DNA of 64,000 bases from Polaribacter tangerinus (GTDB lineage Bacteria > Bacteroidota > Bacteroidia > Flavobacteriales > Flavobacteriaceae): positions 558,001-622,000 of the forward strand of contig NZ_CP150668.1 in assembly GCF_038024095.1 (NCBI RefSeq), given 5' to 3'. This document shows positions 63,577-64,000 of this stretch, piece by piece; the first letter of the stretch is position 1, and the number at the start of each line of letters is the position of its first letter. The notes beneath the pieces are model-generated. The model was not told the DNA's origin. It did not search any database and worked only from the letters and a program-made list of their open reading frames with translations. The position numbers and the translations under genes were made by a program.

Positions 63577-64000
63577 TTATATTACTTGAAATCCGTGTGC
63601 ATATGGGTCATCTTCTTTATCAATAATTAAAGTATTGTAACCATAAATTTTTGCCCAACCCTGAATGCTTGGTACAATAGCTAACTTACCTCCTAAAGTA
63701 GTTTCTGCTTCAACCGTACCAATAAACTTAGAGCCAATATAACTCTCATGAGTAAAAGGTTCGTTTATCTTTAATTTCCCTTTTGCATAGAGCTGCGCCA
63801 ATCTTGCTGAGGTTCCTGTACCACACGGACTTCTATCTATTGCTTTGTCTCCATAAAAAACGGCATTTCTGCCAGAAGAACTTTTATCTAAAGGAGTGCC
63901 TGTCCATAATAAATGTGTAACATCTCTAATTGTAGGATCTTCTGGATGCACAAACAAATTTGGATATTTTTGTTGGATGCGTTCTCTTAAAATTTGAGAG
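63577..64000 (-). CDS. proline racemase / 4-hydroxyproline epimerase family, partial
   Basis: C-terminal part only: the frame stays open to the right edge (SQILRERIQQKYPNLFVHPE reads through the last bases), so any start within this window would be false. The second catalytic Cys lies in DRSPCGTGTSARLAQLYAKG, the family hallmark, followed by YIGSKFIGTVE. Members swap the stereochemistry of proline or trans-4-hydroxy-L-proline at C2. With the DadA-like gene and the M24 peptidase it forms a likely hydroxyproline-use operon. The residues that separate epimerase from racemase lie outside the window. Confidence 0.88.
   Translation of the reverse strand, partial: SQILRERIQQKYPNLFVHPEDPTIRDVTHLLWTGTPLDKSSSGRNAVFYGDKAIDRSPCGTGTSARLAQLYAKGKLKINEPFTHESYIGSKFIGTVEAETTLGGKLAIVPSIQGWAKIYGYNTLIIDKEDDPYAHGFQVI

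Overview
The window looks like chromosome of a marine Flavobacteriaceae member (Bacteroidota, Polaribacter/Tenacibaculum-like). The grounds are a strongly AT-rich sequence, a SusC/SusD pair, type IX secretion (T9SS) C-terminal sorting tails, lipoproteins with acidic residues after the lipidated Cys, promoters with the Bacteroidota -7 box TAnnTTTG, and almost no Shine-Dalgarno sequences. The genus is inference.

Layout. (1) 1-2.5 kb: a DUF2130 gene cut by the left edge, an orphan tRNA-type terminator, and the 3' remnant of a secreted subtilisin. (2) 2.6-4.2 kb: pckA. (3) 4.3-28.9 kb: a catabolic locus built around a SusCD importer. It carries esterases (two SGNH hydrolases with LamG domains, one type-B carboxylesterase) and organic-acid enzymes: malonate transporter MadLM, malonyl-CoA synthetase, an alcohol dehydrogenase / semialdehyde dehydrogenase pair, an SDR, 3-oxoadipate CoA-transferase and 3-oxoadipyl-CoA thiolase, and an AtoE-type carboxylate permease. 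An AraC regulator and three surface proteins sharing one beta-rich domain complete it. No glycoside hydrolase or polysaccharide lyase is visible. A 13-bp motif occurs as a perfect inverted repeat between atoE and araC and again upstream of susC, which suggests one regulon.

(4) 29-42.8 kb: a tRNA-Arg integration hotspot. The left part holds a large serine recombinase whose last codons lie antisense in a tRNA-Arg fragment. The right part, about 9.9 kb, is bounded by a 69-bp direct repeat of the tRNA-Arg gene. It carries a tyrosine integrase, a duplicated winged-helix-like protein, and a three-gene defence-type operon: a type IIG restriction-modification enzyme, a DUF4160-like protein and a GmrSD-type DUF262-DUF1524-DUF4268 protein. 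Matching 11-bp repeats near both ends may be integrase arm sites. (5) 42.7-43.0 kb: a tRNA-Ser, tRNA-Pro, tRNA-Arg operon on the minus strand.

(6) 43-61 kb: core genes: a 7TM-HD phosphohydrolase, a thiolase, an NlpC/P60 peptidase, a TPR protein, gyrA, clpC, a TlpA-like lipoprotein, accA, an EamA transporter, an LptF/LptG permease, tgt, rluF and alkB. (7) 61-64 kb: an M24 (Xaa-Pro) peptidase, a DadA-like FAD oxidase and a proline-racemase-family epimerase cut by the right edge, together resembling a hydroxyproline-peptide catabolic operon.

How the catabolic locus could work (inference): surface and T9SS-secreted binding proteins and esterases release or trim an ester-rich substrate. SusCD and the permeases import oligomers and acids. 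The dehydrogenases, MatB, CoA-transferase and thiolase then feed malonyl-CoA, succinate, acetyl-CoA and succinyl-CoA into central metabolism. The real substrate cannot be read from sequence.
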